DNA from: Acidobacteriota bacterium
Lineage (GTDB): Bacteria; Acidobacteriota; UBA6911; JACQTF01
Direction: 5' to 3'
Assembly: GCA_016210925.1 (NCBI GenBank)
Contig: JACQTF010000097.1
Coordinates: 1 to 33,421, forward strand
DNA length: 33,421 bases
Position numbers and translations under genes: made by a program. The stretch's first letter is position 1. Each line of letters starts with the position of its first letter. The notes beneath the pieces were generated by a model, which worked only from the letters and a program-made list of their open reading frames with translations, had not been told where the DNA came from and did no database searches. This document shows, one piece after another, positions 6,239 through 14,891 of this stretch.

Positions 6239-9200
6239 CTAAGAGCGATAAGGGCGAAAATCCACCAGGCAATCCTGTTTGCGGAGAAAGTTCATCAAGG
6301 CCTTATATTCCGAATCTTTCAGATTGAACAGGTGCACCAGGTTCTTGTAGCGGCCTTTGCTTTGGACCAGCCCTCTACGGACCACCTCTCGGACGCATGC
6401 ACGGGAGAGGCTGCGGTTGAGGAAAGGTTCCTTCACGACGTTCCAGAAGTTGCCGCGTTGCGACAGCAGGGTGGAGAAAAGCTCTTCGGCCTGGTGGTCC
6501 GGGGCCTCCGCAGGACTCGGGGGGGAGGGTGCGTGGGTGGGGGTTGAGACCGGCAGGTCGCGGGCATCGATCTGGTTGGAGCTGGAGGTGTAATAAGCCG
6601 CGGCGATCAAGTTTTCCAGCTCCCGAACGTTGCCGGGGAAGGTGTAGCTTTCGAGCCAGCCCTGAAGTTCCCGGGAGAGGGTCTTGGCAGTGTTGTGCTT
6701 TTCGTTGAGCTGCTTCAGGAAGTAGAAGGCGAGGAAAACGGTGTCCTGCCCCCGCTCCCGGAGCGGCGGAAGTTGAACCTGGAGGACGTTCAATCGGTAA
6801 TAGAGGTCCTCACGGAATTCCCCGCGCTGCATCATGGCCTGCAAGTTCTGGTGGGTGGCCGCGATGATGCGGACGTCGATCTTGCGACTGAGGTTTTCGC
6901 CCAGCCGGCGGACTTCTCTTTCCTGGAGGACCCGCAGGAGTTTGGCCTGGAGCGCCTTCGGCATGTTCCCGATCTCATCCAGAAACACGGTGCCCCCGTC
7001 GGCCAGCTCGAAGAGTCCCATCTTGTCGCCCCCTGCGCCCGTGAAGGCTCCCTTCCGGTGGCCGAACAATTCGCTCTCGATGAGGGGCTCAGGCAAGCCG
7101 CCGCAGTCCACGGCGACGAACCGCCTGTTCTTACGGGGACTGTGAAAGTGGATCGCGCGGGCGACCAGTTCCTTGCCGGTTCCGCTCTCGCCCAGGATGA
7201 GCACGTTGGCGTCCGCACGACTGATCGTGTCCAGGCGGCGATACAGCTCCAGCATGGGCAGGCTTTTGCCGATGATGCGGTCGTATTTGAACCGGCTCTC
7301 CACCTCCTCCTTCAAGGAAAGGTTTTCCTGGCGGAGCATCTCGTGCAGGCGAGCATTCTCCAGGGCCACGGCGAACAGGTTGCAGAGGGAGTTGAGCAGG
7401 TCAATGTCCTTCTCGGCAAACTGGCCGCGAGCGGTTCGTCGGTCCAGGTAGAGGACGCCCAGCAATTTCTCCTGGAGGCAGATGGGCAGACACAGGACCA
7501 TGCGGATTCCCAGGTCGATGATGCTGCGGCGGTCCTTCAGGCGGGGGTCCGAATCGGTATCGGTGGAGATCAGGGGCTGGAGGGATTCGGCCACGTGAGC
7601 GACGACACTGGTGCTGACTGGGGCCTCGTGGGGTTTGAGGGCTCCCATCCAGTCCCGCATCAAGCGCAACTCCGGCTGGCCGGAGGCATCCACCAGGAAG
7701 AGGGCAGCCCGCTCCCCATTGACGGTCTCCAGCACCACCTCCAAGATGCGCTCCACGAGTTCATCCAGGCTCAAGATGGAGGTGAGAATCTTACTGACCT
7801 GGAAGAGGGTCAGGAAGTGGCTGCGGTCCTGCTCCAAGCCCTGGGGATCCGGGCCGACGGGGACGGGAAAGCTTTCCAGTCTCCTTTTGACGGCGGCCTC
7901 CCGATAGGCTTCGGGCCAGGAGAGGCTGCAATCCCGAAGGCAGGCCTCGGCGCGCTTCCAGCGATCCTGGGCCGCCGGGCGGTTCTGGCGAGCTTCCAGG
8001 CTGGCCCAGAGGGCCAGCGCCTCCCATGCCCCTTCGGGGAACCGGATCCGCTCTGAGAGTTCCCAGGCCTGACGGCAGTCCTCCTCCGCTGCGCTGGCAT
8101 GTCCGTGGGACCCGGCCACCCGGGCCCGCGCGATCAGAGTCCGGACCTGGGCATGCGCGAAGTTCTTTTCCCCTGAGAGCTGAAGGGACCGCCGCAACTG
8201 GATTTCAGCTGCCTCCAGGTCGCGCATCTCCAGGCAGACCTCTGCCAGTTCCAGGGCGACCTCGGCGATCAAGAAGGGGATGCGGAGGCGGCTGCTCTCC
8301 GTGATCAGCTTCTCCAGGGCGCTGCGGGCTTCCTGGAGGTCTCCACGGCGCCGCCACCACCGGGCGCGGTGCAGATTCACCTCGATCTGCTCCCGGGGCA
8401 GCGCGGCCGCTTGAGCCGCCAGATCCAGGAACCGTTCAGCCTGCTCGAGCTGGTCCAGCTGCAGGTAGATTCGGGCCAGCCAGAGGAGATTTTGGAACCG
8501 GGCCTCGGGAGTCTGGCTCTTTTCCGCCAGCGCCAGGCTGGACTGGAACAGTTCCAGGGCTCGTGCATATTCGCCCCGGTAGTAATGGTTCTGTCCCAGG
8601 TCTTTTTCGATCTCCGACTGCAGGAATCGGTCGTGGAGGTGCAGGTCGCTGATCCGGAGGGCCTCCTGCAAAAATTCCAGGGCACGGTCGTGGAGACCCT
8701 GCTTGCAATAGGAGTTGGAGAGGTTGATGCAGGAAATGGTCATCCCGCGCCGGTCGCCGATCTTCCTCTGGATTTCCAGAGCCTGCTCGGCGCACTGGAT
8801 GGCCTCCACGAAGTCGCCCTCTTCGTAAGCCACGTTGCCCAGATTCAAACGCATCCCTGCGATCCCGTAGAGGTGTTGGAAGCCCTCGTACACCTGCAGC
8901 CCCTTCTGGAAATAGCGGCGCGATTCCTGGTGCTCCCCTTGATATTGGTAACAAGCACCCAGCATGTTGTAGATCTCGCCTGCCCAGACTCCCTTCTCCC
9001 CCAGTCCCTGGATCTCCTCGAGGCCCTGCAGGCAGTAGTGGATGGTGGTGTCGTACTCCCCCAGGCGAAAATGTTGCAGGGCCAGGGAGCCCAGCAGCTC
9101 TGCCTTCATCCGGGGATTGTCCTCGGTGCGGACCAGCTCCAGCATGTCCTTCAGAATTCGGATGGCCTCGCTGAACTCGGTCCTGCGCTCGTGAATCTTC

Positions 9201-11530
9201 GCAAGCTTCTTGCGGAGCTTGGCTTGCCTGCTCAGGTTCCTGCGCACGGAGGGCTGCTCCAGCAAGTTCGAGAAGATGCGGTAAGCCTCCTCCCCCTCTC
9301 CCAGGATCGAGAGGAGATAGCCGATCTTCTCCTGCACCTCCACTCGTCGCTCGTCCTCTTCCGGACCCAGGAGAGGAAGCGCGACCCGGTACCATCCAAG
9401 GGCTTCTTCGTGGGCATACAGGGTCCGAAGCTGTTCGGCAGCACCCAGAGCATAGCCGCGCAACTTCTCCTTGTGGTCGGCCTGGCGAAAATGATGGGCC
9501 ACTTCCAGGACGTGCTCCTTCAGCGTGCCCTCCCGCTTCAGCAAATCCTCCAGTACTGTGCCGATTCGCAGGTGGGCCCGGAGCCGGTCGTTGGTTTCCA
9601 GGGAACCGTACAACCATGATTTCATCTGCTGGTGCTTGAAATCGTAAAGCACCCGATCCTCATCCGGCCGGGCGAGGACCACCTGCCGGTGCTGGAGTTC
9701 TCCCAGGGCCGCCCGCAAGGCGCCGTCCTCCATCTCCGTGACGTCCCGCAGCCAGGCGAAGGGTGCGGGCTGGTGAAACAAGGCCAGGCTGCTGGCGACC
9801 TGCTGCGCCTCGCCCGAAAGCCGGTTCAGTCGTCGGACAAAGGCCCGGGCCACCGTGTCCGGGAGGCTGAGTTCGGAGAGCTCGCTTACATGGATTCGCC
9901 AGAGGCCCCGCGTCTTCGCCAGGGTTCGGTCCGCCACCAGCGACTTCATGCACTCTTCCACATAGAACGGGTTCCCTTCCGTCTCCCGATACACAAGATC
10001 CAGGAAGTCCCCAGGAAAGGCGCACCTCCCGAACATGGATCGGATCAGGCGGAAGGTGTTGTCCCGGTCCAGGGGTTCCAGGACTAGCTCCTGCAGGATT
10101 CCTTCCGCCTTGTTGACCTGGATGAACCGGGACAGACGGGGCGTACTTTCCTCTTCCCGGTAGGTTGCGCAGACCAGGAGGGCGGAGCTCTTCAAGACAT
10201 TGGCGATGTACTGGAGCAATTCCATGGACAGCTCATCGGCCTGGTGCAGGTCGTGCAGGTGCAGGATGAGCGGGCGGTGGGAGGCCTCCCGGGCCAGCCA
10301 TCCGGCCGCCTGAACCAGCAGGTTCTCCCTTTCGCCGCGAAGCACAGGGACCGCTGGGATGGAGGGGGGGGAGATCCAGCTCGCAAGCTGTTCCGGCACC
10401 CCGGCTTCGGGGCGCGGATCGCCCTGTGCACTGCGCAGGAGGTAATGGAAGATCTCCCGGAATGCGCTGAAGGTGTTGCCCGCATAGCAACTCCCCACGT
10501 AAACGGACAAGCCCCGCAGCTGGCCAAGGATCTGCATTTCCTGCAAGAGCCGGCTCTTGCCCACACCGCTCTCACCCGAGATGAGCAGGACCTTTCCGGT
10601 GCCCTCCTCCTGGAGCCGATCCAATTCCTCCCGCAACAGCTTCATCTCCCGGATCCGGCCGACGAAGTGGCCGCTAAATACGTAGCTCTCCTCCGTGGCC
10701 CGGGTCTCCAGCTCAAAGCGGGTCCCCAATCCCGCGTTCAGGGCCTCGATCACCTCGTTGGCACCGGCGAAGCGATCCTCAGGACGCTTGGCCACCAGCT
10801 TCAGGATCAGTTCCTCCAGGGCAGAAGAGAGCCCCTCCCGGAAAAACCCCGGCCGCTCGGGAAGGACATTGATCTGCTTTTGTACCAAATAGGCCACATC
10901 TCTCTCCTCGAACGGCAAACGCCGAGCCACCACCTGGTAGAGCACCATGCCCAGGGCGTACAGGTCCGCACGGTGATCGGTGGGAGTTCCCAACAAGATC
11001 TCTGGAGCACAGTAGTGCAGAGTCCCGGAGATACCGGACGACGGACGCCAGGGGAGCATCCGTGCCAGGCCGAAATCCACCAGCTTCACCCGGGGACCCG
11101 GGCCTTCTCGCACCAGGATGTTCTCGGGCTTTAGGTCTCCGTGCAGGACTCCCTTGGAATGGATGTATTCCAGGGCGCGACACACTTCGACGATGAGGGG
11201 GTAAAGGTCGTCCAAAGGCGCGGACTCCGTGGAAAAAAAGAGGTCCTTTCCTTCTACATATTCGGCGGTGAAAAAGGGGGTCTCGGCTTTGCCCATGACC
11301 CCGAAGTCGTGCACCGCGACCAAATTGGGATGCCGGAGTTCCTTAAGAAAGCGAAATTCCTGAGCGAAACCGTCGCGCAGCCGCTTGCCGGGCGAAAGCT
11401 GAGAGAACTTCTTGAGGGTGATCGGCCGGTCGTCGCTCCAGGTATCTTCCACCAGGTACACGACACCCGTGCTGCCGCGGCCCAGCCGCCGCACGATCCG
11501 GTAGCGTCCTTGAATCAGGCCTGGCTTCAT
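6239..11530 (-). CDS. Ser/Thr protein kinase – AAA ATPase – TPR – GAF – sigma54 activator fusion protein
   Basis: 1763 residues from the ATG at 11530. Domains in order: a Hanks-type kinase (about 8–270) with glycine loop GRGSTGVV, catalytic loop HGDLKPEN (about 130; Gly in place of the usual Arg), DFG and APE; an AAA_16/MalT-like ATPase (about 290–550) with Walker A GESGVGKS near 317; a long TPR region (about 680–1190); a GAF sensor (about 1247–1410); and a sigma54-interaction AAA+ domain (about 1425–1660) with GESGTGKE near 1443 and an intact ESELFGHRKGAFTGA near 1490, so it should contact sigma54 RNA polymerase. The C-terminal ~65 residues (VREVVRRGL … LMNFLRKQ) look like a DNA-binding or effector tail rather than a typical Fis helix-turn-helix. 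There is no membrane segment. No Shine-Dalgarno motif precedes the ATG; an in-frame TTG at 11566 lies inside the palindrome. Signal unknown. Confidence 0.93.
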   Translation of the reverse strand: MKPGLIQGRYRIVRRLGRGSTGVVYLVEDTWSDDRPITLKKFSQLSPGKRLRDGFAQEFRFLKELRHPNLVAVHDFGVMGKAETPFFTAEYVEGKDLFFSTESAPLDDLYPLIVEVCRALEYIHSKGVLHGDLKPENILVREGPGPRVKLVDFGLARMLPWRPSSGISGTLHYCAPEILLGTPTDHRADLYALGMVLYQVVARRLPFEERDVAYLVQKQINVLPERPGFFREGLSSALEELILKLVAKRPEDRFAGANEVIEALNAGLGTRFELETRATEESYVFSGHFVGRIREMKLLREELDRLQEEGTGKVLLISGESGVGKSRLLQEMQILGQLRGLSVYVGSCYAGNTFSAFREIFHYLLRSAQGDPRPEAGVPEQLASWISPPSIPAVPVLRGERENLLVQAAGWLAREASHRPLILHLHDLHQADELSMELLQYIANVLKSSALLVCATYREEESTPRLSRFIQVNKAEGILQELVLEPLDRDNTFRLIRSMFGRCAFPGDFLDLVYRETEGNPFYVEECMKSLVADRTLAKTRGLWRIHVSELSELSLPDTVARAFVRRLNRLSGEAQQVASSLALFHQPAPFAWLRDVTEMEDGALRAALGELQHRQVVLARPDEDRVLYDFKHQQMKSWLYGSLETNDRLRAHLRIGTVLEDLLKREGTLKEHVLEVAHHFRQADHKEKLRGYALGAAEQLRTLYAHEEALGWYRVALPLLGPEEDERRVEVQEKIGYLLSILGEGEEAYRIFSNLLEQPSVRRNLSRQAKLRKKLAKIHERRTEFSEAIRILKDMLELVRTEDNPRMKAELLGSLALQHFRLGEYDTTIHYCLQGLEEIQGLGEKGVWAGEIYNMLGACYQYQGEHQESRRYFQKGLQVYEGFQHLYGIAGMRLNLGNVAYEEGDFVEAIQCAEQALEIQRKIGDRRGMTISCINLSNSYCKQGLHDRALEFLQEALRISDLHLHDRFLQSEIEKDLGQNHYYRGEYARALELFQSSLALAEKSQTPEARFQNLLWLARIYLQLDQLEQAERFLDLAAQAAALPREQIEVNLHRARWWRRRGDLQEARSALEKLITESSRLRIPFLIAEVALELAEVCLEMRDLEAAEIQLRRSLQLSGEKNFAHAQVRTLIARARVAGSHGHASAAEEDCRQAWELSERIRFPEGAWEALALWASLEARQNRPAAQDRWKRAEACLRDCSLSWPEAYREAAVKRRLESFPVPVGPDPQGLEQDRSHFLTLFQVSKILTSILSLDELVERILEVVLETVNGERAALFLVDASGQPELRLMRDWMGALKPHEAPVSTSVVAHVAESLQPLISTDTDSDPRLKDRRSIIDLGIRMVLCLPICLQEKLLGVLYLDRRTARGQFAEKDIDLLNSLCNLFAVALENARLHEMLRQENLSLKEEVESRFKYDRIIGKSLPMLELYRRLDTISRADANVLILGESGTGKELVARAIHFHSPRKNRRFVAVDCGGLPEPLIESELFGHRKGAFTGAGGDKMGLFELADGGTVFLDEIGNMPKALQAKLLRVLQEREVRRLGENLSRKIDVRIIAATHQNLQAMMQRGEFREDLYYRLNVLQVQLPPLRERGQDTVFLAFYFLKQLNEKHNTAKTLSRELQGWLESYTFPGNVRELENLIAAAYYTSSSNQIDARDLPVSTPTHAPSPPSPAEAPDHQAEELFSTLLSQRGNFWNVVKEPFLNRSLSRACVREVVRRGLVQSKGRYKNLVHLFNLKDSEYKALMNFLRKQDCLVDFRPYRS

Positions 11531-11541
11531 AGAAGAGCGGG

Positions 11542-11583
11542 AGGGACAGACTACCGAATTGGCCAATTCGGTAGTCTGTCCCT
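11542..11583. repeat. 42-bp perfect palindrome at the start of the kinase–sigma54 activator gene
   Basis: AGGGACAGACTACCGAATTGG (11542–11562) is followed directly by its exact reverse complement (11563–11583), with no spacer. The GGGACAGAC…GTCTGTCCC ends resemble the REP-like palindromes that, from memory, accompany RAYT (Y1) transposases in several phyla. It lies between the predicted transcription start (about 11588) and the ATG at 11530. Confidence 0.93.
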
Positions 11584-11594
11584 TCAGGGCGCAA

Positions 11595-11623
11595 ACTATA
11601 GTACAGGGGTGAGGGGATGTAAA
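11595..11623 (-). promoter_or_regulatory. Sigma70 promoter for the kinase–sigma54 activator gene
   Basis: On the minus strand, TTTACA (11618–11623), a 17-bp spacer and TATAGT (11595–11600) each match 5 of 6 consensus bases. The predicted start is about 11588, so nearly the whole leader is the palindrome. The gene can therefore be expressed independently of the zinc-finger gene upstream. Confidence 0.6.
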
Positions 11624-11685
11624 GGAGCGGTCGTGGCCTGCCGGAACTGTTCAGAGGCAGTCCGCTAGAGCCGCGGTGTCAGGGC

Positions 11686-11868
11686 TCAGGAGGGAAAGAT
11701 ACGCAGATCAAGACCTTCCTCGCCGTAGAGCTGGTGCAACTCCCTAAGAATCTCCACGACATGACTGCAGATGATGCAGCTCCTGAGATGCCCCTGAAGC
11801 CACTGGTAGGCCTCAAAGTCCAACTGATCCTCGAAGTAGCCAGCGATCTTGCCGGAATCGCACTCCAT
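11686..11868 (-). CDS. Small zinc-finger protein, anti-sigma-factor-like (zf-HC2 type)
   Basis: 60 residues. Cys3 near the start and the HLRSCIICS motif (about 27–35; His-x3-Cys-x2-Cys) are the spaced ligands of the zf-HC2/ZAS domain that begins many anti-sigma factors. The intervening YFEDQLDFEAYQWLQGHL matches the usual helix pair. There is no transmembrane segment or effector domain, so it is a stand-alone cytoplasmic module that may bind a partner protein. The ATG at 11868 is preferred (GAGG 7 nt upstream); the open frame continues upstream to 11985 without a site. It lies 155 bp upstream of the kinase–sigma54 activator gene, same strand, with a sigma54-type promoter in front. Confidence 0.7.
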   Translation of the reverse strand: MECDSGKIAGYFEDQLDFEAYQWLQGHLRSCIICSHVVEILRELHQLYGEEGLDLRIFPS

Positions 11869-11910
11869 GGGTCGACCTCGCCGCCCGGGTCCACCCGATA
11901 CGGCTTCCAA

Positions 11911-11928
11911 CCGCAAAACCCGAGCCAA
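11911..11928 (-). promoter_or_regulatory. Candidate sigma54 (-24/-12) promoter
   Basis: The minus strand reads TTGGCTCG, four bases, then TTGC: the invariant GG and GC are exactly 10 bp apart, and only the A of GGCA and the final W differ from the YTGGCACG-N4-TTGCW consensus. Transcription would start near 11902, about 34 nt before the zinc-finger gene. Single matches occur by chance, but this one lies next to a GAFTGA-containing activator gene. Confidence 0.5.
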
Positions 11929-11977
11929 TGTAGAACTTACCATCCACAAAAGGTTTATGCTGGGGAAGCGGGCTCCA

Positions 11978-11996
11978 AGTGACAAAACTTGTCACT
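11978..11996. promoter_or_regulatory. 8-bp inverted repeat, possible enhancer or operator site
   Basis: AGTGACAA-AAC-TTGTCACT is a perfect inverted repeat of 8 bp with a 3-bp centre, the form of a dimeric regulator site. It lies about 85 bp upstream of the start predicted from the sigma54-type promoter, the usual distance for an upstream activator site. No T-run follows, so it is not an obvious terminator for rplQ. Confidence 0.5.
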
Positions 11997-12092
11997 CGAA
12001 GTTGACGCGGTAGGGGAAACCCGGGGATTCAAGCTACCCGTAGCTGTTTTCGAATGCCTGCTCCTGGGGGGACTGTCGGGCGAGAATTTCAC

Positions 12093-12521
12093 TCAGGCCT
12101 TGCTCTCTGCCCTGCGAGCCGCAGGCTTCTTGCTCTTCTTCCGATCCGCCTCGGCAGGCTGGTGCTCGCTGCCCAGGAGCTCGAAGAGGGCCATCTCAGC
12201 CGCGTCTCCCTTGCGCCAGCCCAACCGGATGATGCGGGTATAGCCGCCCGGCCGGTCGGCGAAACGGGGCGCGATCTCGTCGAAGAGCTTTCGCAAGACA
12301 GACTTTTTTCGGATGAAACGAGCCGCCTGCCGCCGGGCGTGCAAGGTCTCCCGCTTACCCAGGGTGATCATCTGCTCGGCGACGGGACGCACGGCCTTGG
12401 CCCGGGGCACCGTGGTTACCAGGTGCTCGTGGTCGAAGAAGGAGGTAACCATGGTGCGGAACATGGCGTTCCGATGCTCGGTGACCCGGCCCAACTTTTT
12501 TCCCTTCACGCGGTGTCGCAT
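12093..12521 (-). CDS. rplQ: 50S ribosomal protein L17
   Basis: 142 residues; last gene of the alpha operon. The N-terminal MRHRVKGKKLGR…HRNAMFRTM and the TTVPRAKAVRPVAEQMITLGK block are diagnostic, and the GGYTRIIRLGWRKGDAAEMALFEL end completes the core at about residue 120. A further ~20-residue Lys/Arg/Ala-rich tail extends past the core. L17 lies near the peptide exit tunnel. The ATG at 12521 has no strong ribosome-binding site; the heptamer repeat just upstream offers AGG 7 nt away. No clear terminator follows in the 224 bp before the zinc-finger gene. Confidence 0.97.
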   Translation of the reverse strand: MRHRVKGKKLGRVTEHRNAMFRTMVTSFFDHEHLVTTVPRAKAVRPVAEQMITLGKRETLHARRQAARFIRKKSVLRKLFDEIAPRFADRPGGYTRIIRLGWRKGDAAEMALFELLGSEHQPAEADRKKSKKPAARRAESKA

Positions 12522-12524
12522 TTT

Positions 12525-12607
12525 GAAACCTGAAACCTGAGACCTGAGCCGTAGAACTGAAGGAACCTCTTGGTTTCAGGTCTCAGGTCTCGGGTCTCAG
12601 AGTTTCG
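12525..12607. repeat. Heptamer inverted-repeat element, GAAACCT family (rpoA–rplQ)
   Basis: The left arm (12525–12548) has tandem GAAACCT/GAGACCT heptamers. The right arm (about 12572–12607) has the complementary GGTTTCA/GGTCTCA units. A centre of about 23 bp separates them. It fills almost the whole spacer. Confidence 0.9.
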
Positions 12608-12617
12608 GATTTGTGTT

Positions 12618-13607
12618 TTACGTTGCTTCTTCCACAATACGACCCTGCTGGTCCACCTTCATGCCGAAGTTCAGGCCCATCTCGACCAGGATCTCCTTGA
12701 TCTCGTTCAAGGACTTGCGACCGAAGTTCTTGGTCTTGAGCATCTCGGCTTCGGATTTCTGCACCAGTTCGCCGATCGTCCTGATGTTGGCGTTCTTCAG
12801 GCAGTTGTACGACCGGACCGACAGCTCCAGCTCGTCCACGGACTTCTGCAGGTACTCGTTCTTCTTGGCTGCTTCCATGTCTACCTTTTCTTCTTCGGTG
12901 CCCGTGTCCGGCTGCTCCTCGAAGCTGATGAAGATAAACATGTGGTCCTTCAGGATCTTGGCCGCTCGACCCAGTGCCTCCTCTGGAGACATGCAGCCGT
13001 TGGTCCAGACCTCGATGTTGAGCTTGTCGTAGTCGGTGGCCTGTCCCACCCGGGCCGGCTCCACGTAGAAATTGACCTTGCGCACGGGGGAATGGACGGA
13101 GTCCACGGGGACATAGCCCAGGGGAAGGTCGTCGTCGAAGTTCTCATCGCAGCTGACGTAGCCGCGGCCGCGCTTCACCCGCATCTCCAGCTTCAGCTTG
13201 CCGCCCTCGTTGACAGAGGCGATGTGGACGTTGGGGTCCATGATCTCTACGTCCGGGTCCGGCTTGATGTCTCCTGATTTGAGCTCTCCCGCGCCAGTGG
13301 ATTCCAGGTACAGCGTCTTGGCGTGATCCACATGAAGTTTCAGGGGGATTTGTTTCGCGTTCATGATGATGTCGATGGCGTCTTCGGTCACGCCCGGGAT
13401 GGGAGAGAACTCATGGAGGACACCCTCGATCTTGACCGCGGTGATGGCCGCCCCTTCGATGGAAGCAAGCAGAATGCGGCGCAGGGCGTTCCCGATGGTG
13501 GTGCCGTAACCGCGCTCGAACGGTTGCGCGTAATAGTGACTGTACTTTTCGGTCAAGCTTTCCGCGTTGCACAGCAATCTTTTCGGTCGTTGAAAGGCGA
13601 TAGTCAT
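12618..13607 (-). CDS. rpoA: DNA-directed RNA polymerase subunit alpha
   Basis: 329 residues. The N-terminal assembly domain (about 1–235) includes the [20 protein letters not shown]-type block, here starting [15 protein letters not shown]. The C-terminal domain (about 260–315), with [11 protein letters not shown]…IRTIGEL…[18 protein letters not shown], carries the helix-hairpin-helix surface that contacts UP elements and activators. A charged linker with [14 protein letters not shown] (about 235–255) joins them. Its place between rpsD and rplQ is the standard alpha-operon position. The ATG at 13607 follows an AGATGTAACGAGA leader. Confidence 0.98.
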   Translation of the reverse strand: MTIAFQRPKRLLCNAESLTEKYSHYYAQPFERGYGTTIGNALRRILLASIEGAAITAVKIEGVLHEFSPIPGVTEDAIDIIMNAKQIPLKLHVDHAKTLYLESTGAGELKSGDIKPDPDVEIMDPNVHIASVNEGGKLKLEMRVKRGRGYVSCDENFDDDLPLGYVPVDSVHSPVRKVNFYVEPARVGQATDYDKLNIEVWTNGCMSPEEALGRAAKILKDHMFIFISFEEQPDTGTEEEKVDMEAAKKNEYLQKSVDELELSVRSYNCLKNANIRTIGELVQKSEAEMLKTKNFGRKSLNEIKEILVEMGLNFGMKVDQQGRIVEEAT

Positions 13608-13714
13608 TCTCGTTACATCTCCGATTTATTTTTGAGTCCGATGGTCCTTGCTCCTGGCCCGCGCCGCGGACCCACGCAAGATGGGGTCGCGTGTGGCCGG
13701 GGCTGCGGGACCGT

Positions 13715-14350
13715 TCACTTCGAGTACAACTCGACGATGTACTGCTCGTTGAGAGGCAGGCGGATGTCGTCGCGCCGGGGCACCCGCTTGACGGAGCCCT
13801 GGAGCTTTTCCGAATCGAGTTCCAGCCAGTCGGGGACGCCACCCCGGCCCGACACGGTCTCCACCGAGTACCGGATCTGCTCGTTCTGAGCGCTCCTCTC
13901 TCGAACGGAGACCACGTCCCCCTCCTCCACCAAATAAGATGGAACGTCTACTTTCCTGCCCTTGACCTGGATGTGGCCGTGATTGACCAGCTGCCGGGCC
14001 TGGGCGTGGGAGGTGGCAAAGCCCAGGCGGAGCACCACGTTGTCCAGGCGGCGCTCCAGGAACGAGAGCAGGTTCTCGCCCGTGATCCCCCTCTGGCGCT
14101 CGGCCCGTTCGAAATACAGCTTGAACTGGCGCTCCAGCACGCCGTACATGCGCTTCACCTTTTGCTTTTCCCGCAGTTGCAGGCCGTAGCCGACCACCTT
14201 CTTAGGACGCCGGTCCCGACCATGCTGGCCAGGGGCCCCGCTCCGTTTTTCGATGGCGCAGGAGTCCTTGAAGCAACGTTCCCCCTTCAGAAAGAGCTTC
14301 ATGCCCTCTCGTCGGCAGAGCCTGCAGACCGCTCCTCGATATCGTGCCAA
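13715..14350 (-). CDS. rpsD: 30S ribosomal protein S4 (zinc-binding form)
   Basis: 211 residues. It nucleates assembly of the 30S body and often represses its own operon. The N-terminal Cys9, Cys12, Cys26 and Cys31 (CRLC … CFKDSC) are intact, so this is the C+ zinc-binding paralogue form. The S4 RNA-binding domain with [27 protein letters not shown] is at about 95–125. The start codon is TTG at 14350: TTGGCACGATATCG gives the expected M-A-R-Y, and GAGGAGG lies 8–9 nt upstream. Confidence 0.97.
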   Translation of the reverse strand: MARYRGAVCRLCRREGMKLFLKGERCFKDSCAIEKRSGAPGQHGRDRRPKKVVGYGLQLREKQKVKRMYGVLERQFKLYFERAERQRGITGENLLSFLERRLDNVVLRLGFATSHAQARQLVNHGHIQVKGRKVDVPSYLVEEGDVVSVRERSAQNEQIRYSVETVSGRGGVPDWLELDSEKLQGSVKRVPRRDDIRLPLNEQYIVELYSK

Positions 14351-14372
14351 ATGGTTAACCTCCTCGTTTTTT

Positions 14373-14439
14373 AAACCCGAAACTCTGAAACCTGAGACTC
14401 GAAACTCCTGGTTTCTGCGGTCTCAGGTTTCAGGTTTCT
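14373..14439. repeat. Heptamer inverted-repeat element, GAAACCT family (rpsK–rpsD)
   Basis: The left arm has AAACCCG/AAACTCT/GAAACCT units. The right arm is GGTCTCAGGTTTCAGGTTTC (14420–14439). It lies between the rpsK stop and the rpsD ribosome-binding site. Confidence 0.88.
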
Positions 14440-14445
14440 AATTTG

Positions 14446-14844
14446 TCACACCCGACGGCGCTTCGGCGGGCGGCAGCCGTTGTGGGGGATTGGGGTCACG
14501 TCCCGGATGGCCCGCACCTCCAATCCCGCCGTCTGCAGGGCGCGGATGGCGGACTCTCGCCCCGCCCCTGGTCCCCTGACCCGGACCTCGAGGGTCTTCA
14601 TGCCGTAAAAGTCACGGACCTGATTGGCCGCAGACTGGGCTGCCTGCTGGGCGGCAAAAGGCGTCCCTTTCCTAGACCCCTTGAATCCTACGGAGCCCGC
14701 GCTGGCCGAAGCCAGCAGGTTCCCCTGCAGGTCCGTGATGCTCACGATGGTGTTGTTGAACGTGGCCTGAATATGGGCCAGGCCTTGGGGGACCAGCTTC
14801 CGCTCTTTTTTCTTTCCCGCACGCTTCGGCTTCTTGTCTACCAT
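14446..14844 (-). CDS. rpsK: 30S ribosomal protein S11
   Basis: 132 residues with the conserved [13 protein letters not shown] strand pair, [19 protein letters not shown] and the C-terminal [18 protein letters not shown]. The last block lines the platform near the mRNA exit. A lysine-rich N-terminal tail of about 17 residues precedes the core, as in most bacteria. The ATG at 14844 has AGGAG 6 nt upstream. It is followed by rpsD through a repeat-filled spacer. Confidence 0.98.
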   Translation of the reverse strand: MVDKKPKRAGKKKERKLVPQGLAHIQATFNNTIVSITDLQGNLLASASAGSVGFKGSRKGTPFAAQQAAQSAANQVRDFYGMKTLEVRVRGPGAGRESAIRALQTAGLEVRAIRDVTPIPHNGCRPPKRRRV

Positions 14845-14891
14845 CTAAACTCCTCGCGGCTCAAACGTCCATCGTCCCAAAGGACCGACCA

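Noticed and set aside
6183-6242. 19-codon TTG-initiated plus-strand frame with AAGGAG upstream
   Set aside because: Very short, no promoter evidence, overlaps the end of the kinase gene, and lies in a T/A-rich run where such motifs arise by chance.
6695-9619. Long plus-strand frames (453 and 416 codons) opposite the kinase–sigma54 activator gene
   Set aside because: They are shadows caused by codon bias of the opposite-strand gene; the minus-strand protein has complete domains throughout.
11531-11566. TTG start at 11566 for the kinase–sigma54 activator
   Set aside because: It lies inside the palindrome and would add 12 residues coded mainly by the palindrome, while the kinase domain begins right after the ATG at 11530.
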